DNA of 64,000 nt from Escarpia spicata (Eukaryota; Annelida; Polychaeta; Sabellida; Siboglinidae). The DNA is taken from assembly GCA_963995525.1 (NCBI GenBank), contig OZ023209.1, positions 30,760,544 through 30,824,543 on the forward strand, given 5' to 3'. Under the pieces are notes generated by a model. That model had not been told where the DNA came from, searched no databases, and saw nothing but the letters and a program-made list of their open reading frames with translations. The translations under genes and the position numbers were made by a program. How positions within the stretch are numbered: the stretch's first letter is position 1; every line of letters starts with the position of its first letter. Positions 37,928-47,113 of this stretch are shown piece by piece.

Positions 37928-38080
37928 TCCCTAGTTACGTTCTTTATATAACCATATGGTTATAGTTAAAACCACCGTGGTTATAAAGGTGCTAAACCCA
38001 CAGCGTCCCTAGTTACGTTCTTTATATAACCATATGGTTATAGCTAAAACCACCGTGGTTATAAAGGTGCTAAACCCACT
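37925..38080. repeat. 78-bp tandem duplication next to the left terminal repeat
   Basis: Two nearly identical 78-bp copies (37925-38002 and 38003-38080) each contain the palindromes ATAACCATATGGTTAT and AACCACCGTGGTT. They may be replication or regulatory sites. Confidence 0.9.
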
Positions 38081-38109
38081 GTGTACGAGAATATCCCGCT
38101 GTACCCGAC

Positions 38110-38410
38110 GCGCTGAGTGATTACAGCAGCAGCGGTGGCCTTTGATCTACGGCCTAGTTACGGGCGGTTAAATTTAGAATCACGGCTAGCCGCAGTCGCT
38201 GTGCGATTAACTACAGCTCAACGGCTTAGCCGTGTGTTTAACGGTTAGTTGGCGCTGAGCGTTTAATAAAATGTATGGATGTGGCAGGCGCTGTGCGAAT
38301 AACGGCGTAAATTTAGCTCAACGCCTTAGCTGTGCGTTTAACGGTTAGTTGACACTGCGCGTTTTGAAACGAAATATATTCAGCGTGTCTCAGCGGCCTG
38401 GTAAGGCGGA
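38110..38410. repeat. ~105-bp imperfect tandem repeat
   Basis: Two diverged copies share CGCTGTGCGA.TAA, AGCTCAACG.CTTAGC and GTTTAACGGTTAGTTG. This fills the stretch before the leader exon; no gene is seen in it. A TATA-like AAATATATTC lies at about 38370. Confidence 0.75.
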
Positions 38411-38464
38411 ATGTTTGCGTGCGGTGGATATAATATAGGAAGCAACAACAACAACAACGGTGGT
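38411..38464 (+). CDS. Candidate leader exon (18 codons) with splice donor
   Basis: An ATG opens an 18-codon segment (MFACGGYNIGSNNNNNGG) that ends exactly at a perfect donor GTAAGT (38465-38470) in phase 0. A TATA-like word lies about 40 bp upstream. Downstream on the same strand, four open segments (40803, 41010, 41200, 41394) begin immediately after pyrimidine-rich ..TAG acceptors, also in phase 0. I infer that this could be a 5' exon spliced to one or more of them. Transcript evidence is lacking, and the frame continues open past the donor for another 135 codons of unremarkable composition, so an unspliced product is the alternative. Confidence 0.35.
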
Positions 38465-38481
38465 GTAAGTGATAGACTATT

Positions 38482-38874
38482 TTATTTTTCAAGCATGAAC
38501 GGTCTTCCCCTCATATTGGCTCGCTGCCGACTACTTCCCCGTGGTGGCGCAAGAGACGGGCGATGTGTTCCGCGGGGGATCAACGGCGCGTTGAAGCCAC
38601 GTCGTTCGAATATTTCGTCCGGTGGTATCGGGGTGCTCCATATGCCGGTGGTGGTATCCAGTCTTAGAAAGGCTGCTATTAGTCCATCGGGGGCGAGCTC
38701 GCTACTAGGGGCTCGCCTAGAGGTGTCGACGGTGGGCGGTGTGACAACGGTCCGGCGAGAAGTGTCGACGGTGCCAGCGTCCCAATCTTCGGCGGGCTGT
38801 TCGACAGCTGTCTGGCGTACTGTCGGGCGGACGATGCATATAGGACGTTCGCGTGTAGACGGTCTGTGAAACAT
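38482..38874 (-). CDS. Unknown 130-residue protein (minus strand)
   Basis: The frame starts at ATG 38874 and ends at TAA 38482-38484. Its stop codon overlaps an AATAAA polyadenylation-like signal (GAAAAATAAAATAG), typical of compact viral genes. The first half is Thr/Arg/Pro-rich; the second half has GLIAAFLRLDTTTGIWSTPI and a Pro/Arg-rich tail. I do not recognise a family. An opposing frame exists on the plus strand; I prefer this one for its composition and the stop/poly(A) overlap, but confidence is limited. Confidence 0.4.
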   Translation of the reverse strand: MFHRPSTRERPICIVRPTVRQTAVEQPAEDWDAGTVDTSRRTVVTPPTVDTSRRAPSSELAPDGLIAAFLRLDTTTGIWSTPIPPDEIFERRGFNAPLIPRGTHRPSLAPPRGSSRQRANMRGRPFMLEK

Positions 38875-39130
38875 GAATAATGTCTGAGAGTAATTAACAA
38901 CATGAATAATTATTAATTAATAGGACTCCTGTAAAATAAGCCTCTGTAAAAACCAACCGCTCTATTAGCTCCCAAGACATAATATGAATAACGAGGTTAG
39001 ACGGTCTGTGATAACGTCTGTGAATAATTAACGATATGAATAATTATTAATTAATAGGACTCCTGTAAAATAAGCCTCTGTAAAAACCAACCGCTCTATT
39101 AGCTCCCAAGACATAATATGAATAACGATG
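38861..39130. repeat. ~130-140-bp tandem duplication
   Basis: Two copies of a unit contain AATTATTAATTAATAGGACT, CCTGTAAAATAAGCCTCTG and GACATAATATGAATAACGA. Each begins near GACGGTCTGTGA. The second copy ends at a donor-like GGTAAGTAC (39130). Confidence 0.88.
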
Positions 39131-40060
39131 GTAAGTACATGTAATTAATAAAGAACCAACGTACCGCTCTAATAGAACGCCTGTAAAAGCCAACTTTTAT
39201 TGCTAAATAATAATAGTAACTTACCGCTGCTTTGTCGTGGGAAACGTGAACGTGGTACCCGAAGCCATACTCGTGTGAAAATGAACAACGACTGCTGGTA
39301 TTGTTTCTAAAGCAAACTAGTCAGAAGAGCGCATGCGCAAAAAACACTGAATGTGAATATCATTTCAAGCTGGGTTTTTTCTAAAGCAAACTAGTCAGAA
39401 GTGCGCATGCGCAAAAAACACTGAATGTGAATACCGTTTCAAAAGTCTAACCGAAACGCTGAAAGTATGAAATTAAGTATTGTGTGGGATCAGGCGGTCG
39501 TAGGGAATTATGTGGTGTAGTAATATTATAGAAAATCGATGTAAAAGTCACATTTGACAACGAACGCACTAACGTGAACGTAGATTTTTTTCTTGGCAAT
39601 AACTAGAAACCGGATGGTGACGTAAACCAGCTGCGGCGCGCGTGACGCTAATGGGGGCGATAGCTTATCGTGATCGGAATGTGAAGAGCGAACAATGCTT
39701 TTTCCAAAACCTAACCGTATCGTTAAAAGTATGAATTTAAGCGTTGTGTGGGATCAGTGGAGAGTAGGGAATTATGTGGTGTTATTATTTTATTAAAATT
39801 GGCTGTAAATAAACGTTTGTCAACGAACGCACTACATGACCGTTCATTTTTTTCCGAAAGTAAAAGACATCGGATACTAGGCAGTTATGCGTTAGAACGC
39901 ATGCGCGTAATGTTGTAATAGAACCGTCGATTAGGGCGTTATGTGTTAAGCACGCATGCGCCGTATGTTGCTTATGTAAACCGGTTGAAAAATTGCTATG
40001 TGGTATAACGCAAGTGGTCTGACTTATTACAGCAGCAGCAGACGTTCTTCCACCGCGAGA
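39131..40060. promoter_or_regulatory. Intergenic region with repeats and NRF1-like sites
   Basis: No gene recognised. A ~50-bp block starting CTAAAGCAAACTAGTCAGAA occurs at 39307 and 39381, each copy containing GCGCATGCGC (39329-39338, 39403-39412). Further CGCATGCGC words lie at 39898-39906 and 39953-39961. These match the core of the NRF1 binding consensus. A ~100-bp block around 39440-39570 is repeated, diverged, at about 39705-39840. A role as promoter of the RPA-like gene is inferred. Confidence 0.45.
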
Positions 40061-40783
40061 ATGGCCGACAATATCGAGATGACGACACCGACGAAAAAGT
40101 TGAAGGCGATGCGTAAGCAGGCTTCTAAGGCGAGCGGAAGTCAGCAGCAACCGATAGCAGCTGCGGCGGAGACAACGCCTCCTGCTAAGAGACCCGTGTT
40201 GGTTATAGCGTCGCCGATCGGGCGTAAACGTGGGGCTGATGAAGCGGCTTTGGAGGAACCGACTCGGCGCGCTTCGCTTGAGAGAGAGTGCAGCACTGCA
40301 ACATCGTCACAGGCTACATTGGTGAGTGTGAGGGAGCTGGCGTGCGCTGAGAACGGCGTATATAAACTTAAGACACCCGCCTTTATCGAGGCTGTGTCGT
40401 ACAAAGACCAGTGCACGTATAGGGGATGTTCCCATTGCCGGCGCAAGCTGTATCAGAAAACCACAGATGGCATTATGCTATGTCGAACCCACGGTGAGCA
40501 GGATATGGTGAAACATTTCTTTGCGCTGCGTGTGATGATACGAGACGGCGATGACGAAGAAGATGAGCTTTGGCTAACGCTGTTTGACACGCAAATGGCT
40601 AAGCTCGTTGAGTACCGGGCTGATTACTTGGTGGAATTAAACGAGGAGGAACTTCGTGATACTGTGCTTGAATTAACAGGTACGAAAGTGGAGCTCAGTG
40701 TACGTAAGACGACCTGGCAAGGCGAGGCGTCTTATACGGTGCGCACACTGAAGAGATACGTCGACGACGACGACGACTACTAA
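40061..40783 (+). CDS. RPA70-like zinc OB-fold protein (putative ssDNA-binding)
   Basis: The product is 240 residues from the ATG at 40061; an upstream in-frame ATG at 39998 is possible but adds only a Ser-rich stretch. The N-terminal ~90 residues are basic and low-complexity. From about residue 115 the pattern YKDQC-TYRG-C-SH-C, then DGIMLC-RTH, then FALRVMIRDG and LWLTLFDTQMAKLV resembles the zinc-bearing OB fold at the C-terminus of the large subunit of replication protein A (DBD-C). The zinc ligands would be Cys118, Cys123, Cys126 and the Cys/His of CRTH. A single-strand DNA-binding role beside the protein-primed polymerase would make sense. The C-terminus is acidic (DDDDDY). Function is inferred from motif shape only. 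Confidence 0.6.
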   Translation: MADNIEMTTPTKKLKAMRKQASKASGSQQQPIAAAAETTPPAKRPVLVIASPIGRKRGADEAALEEPTRRASLERECSTATSSQATLVSVRELACAENGVYKLKTPAFIEAVSYKDQCTYRGCSHCRRKLYQKTTDGIMLCRTHGEQDMVKHFFALRVMIRDGDDEEDELWLTLFDTQMAKLVEYRADYLVELNEEELRDTVLELTGTKVELSVRKTTWQGEASYTVRTLKRYVDDDDDY

Positions 40784-40802
40784 TGGGTTTCTTGTGTTAT
40801 AG

Positions 40803-40934
40803 GAGGCCCCGCTGGTGGCAGCGTTGCTAACGCGTAAACCGACGAGTTATGAGGCTGCGCGCCTACTAGACGAGATAGTCGAAAATTACATAATGGCCTG
40901 GTGTTCAGCTTACGAAGCGATGAGCGCCTACTAG
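40803..40934 (+). CDS. Exon-like ORF 1 after a splice acceptor (43 residues)
   Basis: The open segment starts directly after CTTGTGTTATAG and runs EAPLVAALLTRKPTSYEAAR... to TAG 40932-40934. It has no ATG at its start. It is Ala/Leu-rich and predicted helical. It could be an alternative terminal exon of the leader at 38411. Confidence 0.3.
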   Translation, partial: EAPLVAALLTRKPTSYEAARLLDEIVENYIMAWCSAYEAMSAY

Positions 40935-41009
40935 TCGAGATACATAATAGCACGGTGCTCAGCTTACGAACTTATTTAAAGCATGACATTTATTTTGTTT
41001 TGTCTGTAG

Positions 41010-41180
41010 GAGGTGCGCCGCGTACTGCTGGACATGTTAGCGAATAACGAAAGGATGCGTGCAAGGTACGCGGAGGTTGCCTTGTTCGTACAAACACTGC
41101 TGGACCGGACAGTGACGGATAGTGAGACAAAAGATGCTGCGCTGCTGGCTCGTGTTACTGCTGAAAAAGAGGCGGACTAA
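41010..41180 (+). CDS. Exon-like ORF 2 after a splice acceptor (56 residues)
   Basis: It starts right after TTTTGTCTGTAG with EVRRVLLDMLANNERMRARY and ends at TAA 41178-41180. Helical composition, no ATG at the start. It shares an ARYAEVAL / ARAKYAHAL-like word with ORF 3, so the two may be related. Confidence 0.35.
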   Translation, partial: EVRRVLLDMLANNERMRARYAEVALFVQTLLDRTVTDSETKDAALLARVTAEKEAD

Positions 41181-41199
41181 TAATAATGTGTGTTTGTAG

Positions 41200-41337
41200 A
41201 GAGCACAGCGGCTTGAACGTACCACTGAGGATGCTGCGTTCGAGAGACTACTACTGAAGTACGACGATGATGCGCGTGCAAAGTATGCGCACGCGTTACG
41301 GTCGTGCGCACGATCGCCGTGGGACTGGGAAGAGTAA
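41200..41337 (+). CDS. Exon-like ORF 3 after a splice acceptor (45 residues)
   Basis: It starts right after TGTGTTTGTAG, only 19 bp behind the stop of ORF 2, with RAQRLERTTEDAAFERLLLK and ends ...SPWDWEE at TAA 41335-41337. No ATG at the start. The compact stop-acceptor-exon chain is what suggests alternative terminal exons. Confidence 0.35.
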   Translation, partial: RAQRLERTTEDAAFERLLLKYDDDARAKYAHALRSCARSPWDWEE

Positions 41338-41393
41338 TTATAATGTATGTTTGTAGGCGCCTTGCTGACGCTAGGACATGCTTTGTGCTGTAG

Positions 41394-41999
41394 GGATGCG
41401 CGGGCGTCGTCGATAACGCGTTGGATGCTATCATCGAGGAGGCGCTTGGTGCACCGCCGGCTTACGAAAGTCTGCACCAGATCGTGCCGTCGTGTTGTTG
41501 GAATCCATCACCGTCGGAAGTGATACAACGACACGTCGTCGAGACGGGGCGGGGTCAGTTGGCTTGTCGATATGAACGACACGCGATGTCCCTTCTCGCC
41601 GAACACCTCGGTGAGATGATACTGGAGATGGCGCGCGATCGATGCGGTGCTTGCGAGGTCAATGAAGGCTGTCCGTACGTGCATATGGTCGGCTATCGCG
41701 CGGGTCGGTCTACTCGTGTGTACGCACAGCGCTACGACAACGTAGCCGACCTCGTCACGCATCACTTCAACGCCGTGTTGGAAACGTGTCTACATCGATC
41801 GCTGATACCGACCTTCGTACGTCTCGTGCAGCTACTACACGTTAAGGCGCACGGACAGCAACCGGGACGTGCGGGGGAACTGTATTTGGTCCAGTTCGTA
41901 TCGGACTGGCTACTTGGCACGGATTGGCGCGACTTCGTCAACCGCGCTCGACTGGAATCGGCAGTGCACGTGTACATACAGTGCAGAAGCGGCCTTTAA
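41394..41999 (+). CDS. Unknown ~200-residue protein, possibly a terminal exon
   Basis: The open segment begins directly after GCTTTGTGCTGTAG and ends at TAA 41997-41999, giving 201 residues. There is no ATG near its start, which supports splicing onto an upstream exon. Seven Cys and several His residues (PSCCWNP, CGACEVNEGCPYVH) hint at metal binding around residues 35-95. The remainder is helical. I do not recognise a family. It lies between the RPA-like gene and the polymerase on the same strand. Confidence 0.5.
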   Translation, partial: GCAGVVDNALDAIIEEALGAPPAYESLHQIVPSCCWNPSPSEVIQRHVVETGRGQLACRYERHAMSLLAEHLGEMILEMARDRCGACEVNEGCPYVHMVGYRAGRSTRVYAQRYDNVADLVTHHFNAVLETCLHRSLIPTFVRLVQLLHVKAHGQQPGRAGELYLVQFVSDWLLGTDWRDFVNRARLESAVHVYIQCRSGL

Positions 42000-42119
42000 T
42001 CTGAATGAACATTACTGCTTATTCTGCTGATTTGCTTTTAATAACAAAAATCGCTTTACGTTGTACGATACGCTTAATAAAACGTTGAAAATGTACGTTC
42101 CGTTTCCGAGTTATTTAAC

Positions 42120-42122
<3 letters not shown>

Positions 42123-42202
<80 letters not shown>
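42123..42202. repeat. (AC)n microsatellite inside the Polinton
   Basis: About 80 bp of CA repeat interrupted by one TACA. It is followed (42203-42370) by repeated GTTACTTAACAAAAC, GCGCATGTCCGTA and CCACCA words. Confidence 0.95.
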
Positions 42203-42204
<2 letters not shown>

Positions 42205-42381
42205 TACTTAACACTAGGTGTTCGAAAGCACCCACCACTGCGCATGTCCGTACCACCACCGCAACAACACCGCGCATGTCCGTACGTTACTTAACAAAAC
42301 CACCACCCCCACCACGTTACTTAACAAAACACTGCGCATGTCCGTACCACCACCACCACCACCACCACCACAGTACCTCTG

Positions 42382-42390
42382 TTATAAATA
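42382..42390 (+). promoter_or_regulatory. TATA box upstream of polymerase B
   Basis: TTATAAATA lies only 12 bp before the ATG at 42402. If it sets transcription ~30 bp downstream, the first usable ATG would be further in, so the exact polymerase start is uncertain. Confidence 0.4.
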
Positions 42391-42401
42391 GGGGTGCTCG
42401 T

Positions 42402-45400
42402 ATGCTGCCTACTACTAGGTGGCAATGTCCGAAATGCGGTACTTATTTCGCGAAACAGTCGACGTTAGAACGACACGCGAAGAGTTCGAAACGATGCGGC
42501 GATAACGCGCTATGCGTAAAGCGACGAGAGTGTCCGAAATGCGGTGCAACGTACAGTACGCGCGCCGCTATGCTACGACACCTGAGGGAACGGTGCGGTC
42601 GTCAGGTGTCGCCACCTCCCGATGATTCCAATCCACCACCACCATCAGCCGACGCTTTTCAACGCGTCGTGGACGAGCATCGACGTAGCATAGAGACGTC
42701 GGTAGCGCTCGGTGCCGTGCAGTCCCGCTACAACTATCGCATGACCGCCTGTACGAGTACGCGGGTGCTCGAACCGCGTCGGAGGGTTATGTTTCGCGAA
42801 CAAAAGAATGCGTTTAAAATAAACGTAAGCTATGGTTTCGTGTTACGCCACAAGGTGTCGGGTCGTTACCGCTATTTTCACTCGTCCTGTAACTGCTGCG
42901 GTCGCCTTCTCGAAACGCCCGCCCTCGTAACCGATAGCCGTTCTTTCGACCGATTCCTCGACGTCGTGCGTACGACCGACGTACTACAGTACGTCATCGC
43001 GCAGCGTCCCTACTCGGGGTGGGTGGTCGAGCTCGTAACGAACGCCACCTACTTCGTGAACGCCATCCTAAACCATCCTATCGGGTGCGTTGGCGCCGCG
43101 CTCCCCGCCTACGTGCGCAACAATAAGCACGTCGTGACGTTGACGAACGATCGTCGAGGCACGCCATACGACGATCATCTATGCCTCTTCCGGTGCATCG
43201 GCCTCCACCTACAAGGCGGTGGTCGCGGAACGCGGAACGGGCCCAAAATAAATTCGACCCGTTTAACGCGAGTCGCTAAACAACTGCGCGCGCGCTACGG
43301 CACGACGCCGAACGGCGTGCGCCTGAACGAACTGGAATGCGTGGAGACGGTTTTCGGCATCAACATCGCCGTCTATCGACTGACGGCGGCTGGCGCCGCC
43401 GAACTAGTCCGTCGGTCGATCGAAACGCACCCCACGACCCTGAACGTCAACCTGTACGAGAAGCACTTCTCGTACATAGTCGACCTGCGCGCGTACGCGA
43501 AAACGTACAAGTGCTCGAAATGCGGCAACTCCCTCTGGCGGTACCCGTCGACGTTACGACGTCACGAAGCGACGTGCGAAGGCGGTGTTCGTCACGTGTT
43601 TCCCGGCGGCGTCTACCGACCGACGCCGTCCGTATTTCAGCGGCTCGACGACGAAGGTATCGACGTCGGCGACGACGACCTGCGCTACTATCAGTACCGC
43701 GCGACATTCGATTTTGAATGTTATTTTGCCGCCAACGAGCTGCCGCCGGATACCGACAAAGGTCGGTGGCTAGCGCGACACGAACTGCTCAGCGTGAGCG
43801 TCGCGTCGAACGTGCCCGGACACGAAGCGGCGCGCTGTTACGTCACGACCGGTGATTCGGCCGAACTACCGCGCCGCCTCATCGATGACCTGGAAGCCGT
43901 GAGCGCGGCGGCGTGCGCGGTTCTACGTCCCCGCTATGACGCGGTCTTCGAGGCGCTCGAAGCGCTCGACGACGACTGGCGGCGACGACGCGACGACGAC
44001 GACAACGATGCGTCACCGTACGCCGCACTCGCCGACCGCCTGTGGACGCACCTTCGTCAAATGCCCGTACTGGGCTTCAACAGCGGTAAGTACGATTTGA
44101 ACGTCGTCAAAAAGTACTTGACCCCCCTGCTCATAACCGACGACGCGCAGCGCATATCGTCGGCGTTCACCATTAAACGACAGAACAATTACATGTGCCT
44201 GACGACGTCGACCATGAAATTTCTCGACATAACTAATTACCTCGCGCCCGGTGTCAGCTACGAGCGCTATCTGAAAGCGTACGGCTGCGCGGCGACGAAG
44301 GGGTACTTTCCGTACGAATATATCGACGCGTTGACGCGCCTGGACGAGACCGTCCTGCCACCGCGCGAAACTTTCTACAGCCACCTGAAACGCGAGGGAA
44401 TCTCCGCGGAGGCGTACGAAATTTGTGCGACGGCGTGGCGCGACGAGCGCATGACGACGATGCGCGATTTTCTAATCTGGTATAATAACCGAGATGTGGC
44501 GCCGTTTCTCGAGGCCCTCGAGCGGCAGTTCGCCTTCTATCGCCGTCAGCGCATCGATATGTTCAAGGACGCCATCAGCGTACCGGGGTTGACGTTGTTG
44601 TACCTATTCAACGACCTGCCGCTGTCAATCCATTTCTCGCTGTTCAACGAGCCCAACAAAGACCTGCACCGCCTACTGCAGTCGCAGATCGTCGGCGGTC
44701 CATCGATCATCTTCGCGCGTCATCACGAAGCCGGCGTGACGTCGATTCGAGGTACCAACCCGTGTCGTTCGATAGTCGGCTATGACGCGAACGGCCTCTA
44801 TCTATCGGCGATGATGCGGGAGATGCCGACGGGTTGGTACACGCGCCGACGCGTGGAGACCGGCTTTCGAGCGGAACGCGTGCACCGCTACGGTCGTATG
44901 GCCGTAGAGTGGTTGACGTACGAAGCGGAACGCATCGGCATTCCTATACGGCACCAGTTGAATGGACGCGAGAAGCGCGTCGGCAAGTACCGAGTCGACG
45001 GTTGGTGCGCCGCCACGCGAACGGCGTATCAATTTCACGGCTGCTACTTTCACGGCTGCCCGATATGCCAGACGCACGTGACGACGAACGCCGTCAACGG
45101 TCAACCGATGACGACGCTGTAAGCCGCGACGATCGCCGTGACGGCCTACCTGCGCCGCCACGTCGACGCCGTCGTCGAAATGTGGGAGTGCCAGTGGCGA
45201 GCCGTGAGACCCCCCGTTGCGCCACCCGATGCGTCACGATGGCAACCGGCGGGGGGCGGGTGTACGCACTCGACGATACTGGAGGGTGTGCGCGACGGAT
45301 CTCTATTCGTCCTCGTGCAGTGCGATATCGCCCTGCCGGAAGCGCTGCGCACTAAGTTCGCCGAAATGCAGCCCGTGTTCAAGAACGTCGATATCACGCG

Positions 45401-46514
45401 CGACGATCTCAGCCCGTTGATGCGCCGCTACGCCGAGTCGCACGATCTACTCACCCGACCTCAACGGACACTCGTCGGTAGCTACTTCGGCACGGCAATC
45501 GTGCTCGCCACGCCCCTCCTACGCTGGTATCTGGAGCACGGGCTCGTCGTCGCGCGCATCTACCAGGTGATCGAGTACACGCCGATCGCGTGCTTTCGCC
45601 GTTTCGGCGACACGGTGTCGATGGCGCGACGCGAGGGTGACGTCGACCCCGACAAAGCGATCATCGCCGACACCTTTAAACTACTCGGCAACAGTTCGTA
45701 CGGGAAAACGATTACGCGCGTCGATCGGCATCGGGATATCAAGTACGCCACGCCGGTAGGCGCCGCGCAACTCGTCAACAACCGTCGCTTCCGGCAACTC
45801 GACGTCGTCGTCGACAACGAGCTGTACGAGGTGGCGCTGAATAAGCGCACCGTCGTCTACGGCCTGCCGATTCAAATCGGTTATTTCGTGTATCAATACG
45901 CGAAATTACGAATGCTCGAGTTTTATTACGACTTCGTCGACGCCTACATCCCACGCCCGCTCTTCCAGTACTGCGCTATGGACACCGACTCGGCGTACAT
46001 AGCCCTCGCGGGTCACGACATCGACGCGCTCGTACCGGAAGCGCTGCGCGAACACTACTTCCGGAATCGGTCGCTCTGGTTTCCGGCCGAATGTTGCGAC
46101 GCGCACGTGGACGCGTACGTACGACCCCGCGTCGCCGGACTGACGTGGGAGAGTGGGGACTGCTGCTGCGCGCGCCGTCTTCTGTTCGATCGTCGAACGC
46201 CGGGTCTCTTCAAAGAAGAGTGGCGCGGCGACGGAATCGTGGCGCTGTGCAGTAAGACGTACTACTGCTTCGGCGGCGACAACGGCGCGAAGTACAGCAC
46301 GAAGGGCTTGAGCAAGCGTCAGAACGATATCGACGAGCACACCTTCCTCGCCGTACTACGCGACCGACGCAGCGGCGTCGGTTGGAACCGCGGCTTCCAG
46401 GTGAAAAACTCGTCCATTTTGACGTACGTTCAAGAGCGCGCGGCGTTGAGCTATTTCTACGCTAAACGCCGCGTGCTCGACGACGGTGTCACCACAGCAC
46501 CGATACTCGCCTAA
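42402..46514 (+). pseudogene. polB: Protein-primed DNA polymerase B with an in-frame stop
   Basis: This is the Polinton replicase. From the ATG at 42402 the frame has 906 codons, then TAA (45120-45122), then 463 more codons in the same frame. An earlier ATG (42276) would add only a Pro/His-rich repeat. In order: two C2H2-like zinc fingers (about residues 9-65), an OTU-like block (Asp257, Cys261, His355), another C2H2 finger (about 370-390), the exonuclease motifs FDFE (Asp437), FNSGKYD and YNNRD, polymerase motif A YDANGLYL (about 795), motif B KLLGNSSYG (about 1097) and motif C DTDS (about 1194). The stop falls between motifs A and B, so an unsuppressed product would lack the catalytic Asp pair. 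All motif residues are otherwise intact, so the lesion looks recent. Confidence 0.95.
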
Positions 46515-46584
46515 CTCGACTCGTCTAACTCGACTAGGGTGGGGGCCGCCTAGGGGTAGGGTTCTGTATGTATGTATGTAGGTA

Positions 46585-46632
46585 GGGTAATAAAACACAA
46601 TTGCGTACATTTGTTGTCATCGTTTTTTATTA
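46585..46632. terminator. Bidirectional poly(A) region between convergent genes
   Basis: GGTAATAAAACAC supplies AATAAA on the plus strand for the polymerase gene (about 46588-46593). TTTTTTATTAC supplies AATAAA on the minus strand (about 46625-46630) for the protease and the genes above it. Confidence 0.7.
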
Positions 46633-46652
46633 CTACACGTAAAAGCGAAGCG

Positions 46653-47111
46653 TTAATGCAATGGCTTTAGCCAATCGAATACGAGACGGTCATTGTCCAC
46701 CCGATTGGTGCCGAATAGGTTCTGGAACGCCGTCAACGGCATGCCGCAACATCGGAGGAGTAGGTAGTCAACGCAATATTGTCCGCACACGCTAGCGACG
46801 ACGCTCTGCAATCGCTTGTCGTTGTACGTCCACGCGTCACCGCAGTGTCGGTGCAGGAAGGCGCGGAAGTCGGCGTGCAGCGGCGGTAGACCGTACGAAT
46901 CGAAGTACTCGCCGACGCCTAGCCGATCGACGTAGACGGCCACCCAGTGCTCCCCCGGTTCGCCGCCGTCGTCGGTATTGCACACGAAGGCCATCGGGTA
47001 AGTGGCGGCGGTGGCGGTGGTAAGTTGCGCGTCTTTAGGCACGACGCCGACGACGATGCGTTTAGCGTACGCGTCGCGTTCCAGGCGACTCATCAGTTGG
47101 AACGTATCCAT
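46653..47111 (-). CDS. Adenain-like cysteine protease
   Basis: The product is 152 residues, a typical length for Polinton proteases of the adenovirus C5 / Ulp1 group that would process virion proteins. The candidate catalytic set is complete: His55 (GEHWVAVYVD), Asp71 (EYFDSYG), the oxyanion Gln102 (RLQS) and the nucleophile Cys109 (VCGQYC). The Gln-to-Cys spacing of seven equals that of adenain. Its ATG lies two bases after the stop of the major capsid gene, so it is the last gene of a tight minus-strand series. Its C-terminal third matches the fragment in both arms of the palindrome. Confidence 0.92.
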   Translation of the reverse strand: MDTFQLMSRLERDAYAKRIVVGVVPKDAQLTTATAATYPMAFVCNTDDGGEPGEHWVAVYVDRLGVGEYFDSYGLPPLHADFRAFLHRHCGDAWTYNDKRLQSVVASVCGQYCVDYLLLRCCGMPLTAFQNLFGTNRVDNDRLVFDWLKPLH

Positions 47112-47113
47112 GG

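Noticed and set aside
38411..38869. Unspliced 152-codon plus-strand protein
   Set aside because: After codon 18 it crosses a perfect splice donor, and its later composition looks like the antisense of the minus-strand frame.
43337..43717. Arg-rich ORFs inside the polymerase gene, both strands
   Set aside because: They are shadows of the GC-rich polymerase frame.
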